NCBI GenBank assembly: GCA_965119665.1
Contig: OZ221974.1
Location: forward strand, 496,001-560,000
Direction: 5' to 3'
Length of the DNA: 64,000 bases
Source: Dialister sp900541485
Lineage (GTDB): Bacteria; Bacillota; Negativicutes; Veillonellales; Dialisteraceae
The notes beneath the pieces were generated by a model, which was not told the origin of the DNA, did no database searches, and saw nothing but the letters and a program-made list of their open reading frames with translations. Numbering within the stretch: position 1 is the stretch's first letter; each line of letters begins with the position of its first letter. Positions 60,872 through 64,000 of the stretch are shown piece by piece. The translations under genes and the position numbers were made by a program.

Positions 60872-63800
60872 ATGAGCCTGCACTTTATTTTCGGTCCTGC
60901 CGGCACGGGAAAAACAGTCCGGTGCTGTGAAGAAATCCGTGACTATATGACCGGCGGAAAAGAACGTTCCGCCTTTCTTCTGGTCCCCGATCAGGAAACG
61001 TATACCGCAGAGCGTATGCTGGCAGGCATATTTCCCGGAAAAGGATTTATGAATGTAACGGTTTGCGGATTTTCCCGTCTCGCTTACCGGATATTTCAAG
61101 AGCTCCGCTCTCCTGTCCGTGATGCCCTTTCTCCCTTAGGACAACAACTGGTAGTAAGCCATATCATGAACAATCACCGGGAAGAACTGCAAATACTTGC
61201 AAGAAGTGCTTCCCAACCTCATTTTGCAGACCGGTTGGTACAACTGTTTCACCGGTTAGATATGTTCTGCGTATCCGAAGCGGACTTGGAAGCAGCTGCT
61301 TCACAGGAAGAAAACACGCCTTTAGGAAAAAAACTGTCCGATTTGGCGCTGCTTTATAAAAACTACCATTCTTTTCTCCGTGAACGTTTTTCTTATGAAG
61401 GAAGCCTTTTTGATCTTCTTGCTCGGGAAATCCCCCGTTCGGATATGCTCCGTCATTCCCGCATATGGATTGACGGTTTTAACGGAATGGCTCCACAAAA
61501 AATTAATATCGTATCCGCCCTGGTACGGACAGCCGAGCAGGTTACCTTTACTTTGCAAATGCCTGCCCCGGATAGTGAAAACGACTGCGAAATTTTTGCA
61601 CAGCCCGACCGCTTATACCGCATGCTTTTGGAAAATATAGGACAGGCAGAGTCGGTTACACTGTCAGAATATCACCGTTACCATTGCCCGAGGATTTTAT
61701 CTCTCGCATCCGAATACTTTCAGTCCCCTTCGGAAAATTGTTCGCTTCCGGCTGCACAATCCGTCACTCCCGAAAAAGGCGTCCACCTTATTTCCGCACC
61801 CGACAGAAACGGTGAAGCCGATTTTATTTCACGACGAATTCTGACTTTAGTCCGCGACAAGGGTTTACGTTGGCGGGATATTCTTGTTCTTTTACGCACC
61901 ACCGACCACTATACCGACGCATTGGAAAGAGCTTTTTTGAAGTATAAAATCCCCGGATTTATTGACAAGAAACAGCCTGTCAATAATCATCCCCTTATCA
62001 TGCTAATCGACAGCATGCTGCGGTTTCTTTCCGCTGAAATGAGTGGCAAAAATAAAGGATTTCAAAGAAATACTGTTTTCCGGCTGCTGAAAACAAATAT
62101 GCTTCCCTCTTTCACCACCTCTGAAATCGACAGGCTCGAAAATTATACCCTGAAATATAATATACGGTACGGCACATGGCAAAAACCATGGACATTCCGT
62201 GACTACAGAAGCCCTGACGATAAACCGGGCGCTCTTACGGAAAAAGAAGAAAAGCTGCAGAAAAACGCCAATTTATGGCGGGAAAAAGTGGTGGCTCTCC
62301 TGAATCCGTTGCGGGACCGCTGGAAAACGGCGGCTACAGCCAAAGAGAAATGTACCGTTTTATATGAATGGCTCATTGATCAAAAAGTTCCGCAAACACT
62401 TGCCGCATGGGATGATGAAGAATACGAAAAAACAAAAAGCCGTCCCCATAATCAGGTTTGGAAAAAAATCATATCCCTTTTTGAGGAAGCCGTTCATGCA
62501 TCGGGAAATGAAACAATGTCTGATAAAACATTCTTCCTCATGATGAAAGACGGAATTTCATCTCTCACCTATTCCATGATTCCGCCTACTCTGGACCACG
62601 TGACGGTCACTTCTATGGACAGAGGCTACGCTGCTGAAGCAAAGGTGGTTTTTATTCCCGGACTTTTAGAAGGAGAATTCCCTCAAAAAATTGATGATAC
62701 CGGATTTTTTACAGAAGCAGAAAAACAAAACCTGTGGAGTCACTCAAAAATCAATTTGGGCGACAACTTACTGCAATTAATCGGACAGGAACAATTTTAT
62801 ACCTACCTGGCCCTCACACGGGCATCCGATGCTCTTTACCTGTCCTGTCCCGAATCTGCAGATGACGGCAGTCAGGGAGAACCGTCTTTTCTTTTCACCC
62901 GCTTGAAAGACCGGGGTTTCTATACGGAATATACCCGTTCCCTTTCTCCCTCTCCTACGGAAGACGACTCTTCTTTCTTTACCAATCCCGACCAGGCACT
63001 TTCTCTGCTGCCTCTCATTCTCCAAGAAGGTGTTCCGCCGGAAAACAGCCGCTGGACCGCTCTGAGAAATTGGGCGAGAAAAGGAAATCTCCCTCTTTTG
63101 CAAAGTAAATTAGCAGGCCTGTATTACCAGAACACGGCAACTGCCCTCACCAAAGAAGAAGCACGAAAACTTTTTATGCCTCACGGTGGTTTTTTCGGCT
63201 CTGTCACCAGGCTGCAAAACTACAGGACCTGTCCTTACCAGTATTTCCTCCAGTACGGTCTCGGTATTGAAGAAAGAAAAACCGGGGACGTCGATCCTTT
63301 AGATTACGGAAATTATTTGCATGCCGGACTTCATAAATTCGGAGACCGTCTAAAAAAAGAAAATCGTCAATGGCGGGATGCAGACGACAAGGATATCGAA
63401 AATCTTTCAAAGGAAATTACCGAAGAACTTGTCCCCCGTATAAAAGCAGGTGCTCTCAGTTCCGATATTTCCCTCAAGTACACAAAGAGAGTATTAGACC
63501 GTACCTTTGAAGACGCCCTGAAACGATTCCGCCGTTGGAGTCGTCAAAGCGGTTTTGACACCATAGATCTGGAGCGTCCTTTCACGGTAAGAATTTCAGC
63601 CGGTCCGCACGATTCCTTTACACTCATCGGAAGAATCGACAGAGTAGACTCGGACGGAAAACATGTTGTCGTATCCGACTACAAAACGGGAAGTCCTACC
63701 GTAAACCTGAGTGATATATTAAACGGTACCTCTTTGCAACTCATCACATATTTATTGGCCCTGTCAAAAGATGAAGAAACAAAAAACCTTCTCCCTGCCG

Positions 63801-64000
63801 CGATGATGTACATTTATCTCCACGGAAATGTCCGTCCTGTAGAAACCGTACCGCCCGACGGAATTCCCGATTTAAAAGAAAACAGTCAAGTCAACGGACT
63901 CTTTTTAAATAATCCTGCGGTTTTGGAAACGCTGGACAAGGAGGCCGGTCATGATAAAAGCTTTATCCCAGTCCGCTATACCTCAAAAGGAGCTGTCCAC
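60872..64000 (+). CDS. addB: ATP-dependent helicase/nuclease subunit AddB (partial)
   Basis: The frame runs 1043 codons to the window end with no stop, so the C-terminus is missing. It starts behind AAGGAG with MSLHFIFGPAGTGKT, the Walker A of AddB. A middle domain carries WIDGFNGMAP and VTVTSMDRGYAAEAKVVFIPG (in parts). The nuclease domain begins with the first Fe-S cysteine in LQNYRTCPYQYFLQYG (about Cys787), and the motif SDYKTG (Asp936) follows GRIDRVDS. The remaining Fe-S cysteines fall outside. AddAB resects double-strand breaks for RecA and replaces RecBCD in Firmicutes. Confidence 0.93.
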   Translation, partial: MSLHFIFGPAGTGKTVRCCEEIRDYMTGGKERSAFLLVPDQETYTAERMLAGIFPGKGFMNVTVCGFSRLAYRIFQELRSPVRDALSPLGQQLVVSHIMNNHREELQILARSASQPHFADRLVQLFHRLDMFCVSEADLEAAASQEENTPLGKKLSDLALLYKNYHSFLRERFSYEGSLFDLLAREIPRSDMLRHSRIWIDGFNGMAPQKINIVSALVRTAEQVTFTLQMPAPDSENDCEIFAQPDRLYRMLLENIGQAESVTLSEYHRYHCPRILSLASEYFQSPSENCSLPAAQSVTPEKGVHLISAPDRNGEADFISRRILTLVRDKGLRWRDILVLLRTTDHYTDALERAFLKYKIPGFIDKKQPVNNHPLIMLIDSMLRFLSAEMSGKNKGFQRNTVFRLLKTNMLPSFTTSEIDRLENYTLKYNIRYGTWQKPWTFRDYRSPDDKPGALTEKEEKLQKNANLWREKVVALLNPLRDRWKTAATAKEKCTVLYEWLIDQKVPQTLAAWDDEEYEKTKSRPHNQVWKKIISLFEEAVHASGNETMSDKTFFLMMKDGISSLTYSMIPPTLDHVTVTSMDRGYAAEAKVVFIPGLLEGEFPQKIDDTGFFTEAEKQNLWSHSKINLGDNLLQLIGQEQFYTYLALTRASDALYLSCPESADDGSQGEPSFLFTRLKDRGFYTEYTRSLSPSPTEDDSSFFTNPDQALSLLPLILQEGVPPENSRWTALRNWARKGNLPLLQSKLAGLYYQNTATALTKEEARKLFMPHGGFFGSVTRLQNYRTCPYQYFLQYGLGIEERKTGDVDPLDYGNYLHAGLHKFGDRLKKENRQWRDADDKDIENLSKEITEELVPRIKAGALSSDISLKYTKRVLDRTFEDALKRFRRWSRQSGFDTIDLERPFTVRISAGPHDSFTLIGRIDRVDSDGKHVVVSDYKTGSPTVNLSDILNGTSLQLITYLLALSKDEETKNLLPAAMMYIYLHGNVRPVETVPPDGIPDLKENSQVNGLFLNNPAVLETLDKEAGHDKSFIPVRYTSKGAVH

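Noticed and set aside
1..64000. CRISPR arrays, prophage, integrases or insertion sequences
   Set aside because: No regularly spaced repeats and no transposase, integrase or phage structural genes were seen.

Overview
The window looks like a chromosomal segment of a diderm Firmicute of the class Negativicutes, most likely a Veillonellaceae/Dialister-like anaerobe (inference). The evidence is a Firmicutes-style gene set (T-box leader on glyQS, AddB nuclease, SufCBDSU order, strong AGGAGG ribosome binding sites) next to outer-membrane traits (a TonB-dependent receptor, a GT39/ArnT-like lipid glycosyltransferase, a periplasmic adaptor lipoprotein). Oxygen defence fits an anaerobe: flavodiiron protein, Fe/Mn superoxide dismutase, AhpC with a TrxR-AhpF-type reductase. 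No ribosomal RNA, CRISPR array, prophage or insertion sequence was seen.

Layout. 1-6.2 kb: end of a FabK-like gene, a gamma-carbonic anhydrase, lysA, and a polar amino-acid ABC transporter divergent from a LysR regulator. 6.2-14 kb: a polyamine region with ornithine decarboxylase plus PotE antiporter, an AlaX editing protein, and a second, divergent ornithine decarboxylase. 14-19.8 kb: a free-standing FakA middle-domain protein, a PurF lacking its catalytic cysteine, an ion transporter, a 75-residue protein made of two copies of one repeat, RsuA, and another amino-acid binding lipoprotein. 20-28 kb: DedA, GT39 transferase, uracil-DNA glycosylase, GtrA, four tRNAs (Val, Asn, Glu, Val), a secreted unknown, LysR, YgjP-like peptidase and a BCCT transporter. 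28-42 kb: FtsY, SMC, two alkylation-repair enzymes, an adaptor lipoprotein overlapping a flavodiiron protein, NhaC, two flavodoxins, and a radical SAM/DUF4130 pair. 42-51.7 kb: superoxide dismutase, glyQS with T-box, LemA, and a complete Suf Fe-S assembly operon. 52-57 kb: an AT-rich block with TonB receptor, metal-type binding lipoprotein, a MerR regulator and a possible degenerate cyclase-fold partner. 57-64 kb: peroxide reductase system, a DMT exporter and the start of addB.

Most noteworthy points: (i) the FakA-domain orphan next to a PurF with Ser in place of the Ntn cysteine; (ii) the duplicated ornithine decarboxylase in which one copy has lost six residues of an active-site segment; (iii) two amino-acid transporter promoters of nearly identical sequence, each carrying an ARG-box-like site between -35 and -10; (iv) the 75-aa two-repeat protein; (v) the MerR/cyclase-like cassette facing the TonB uptake genes. 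All family assignments come from reading motifs; no database search was possible.
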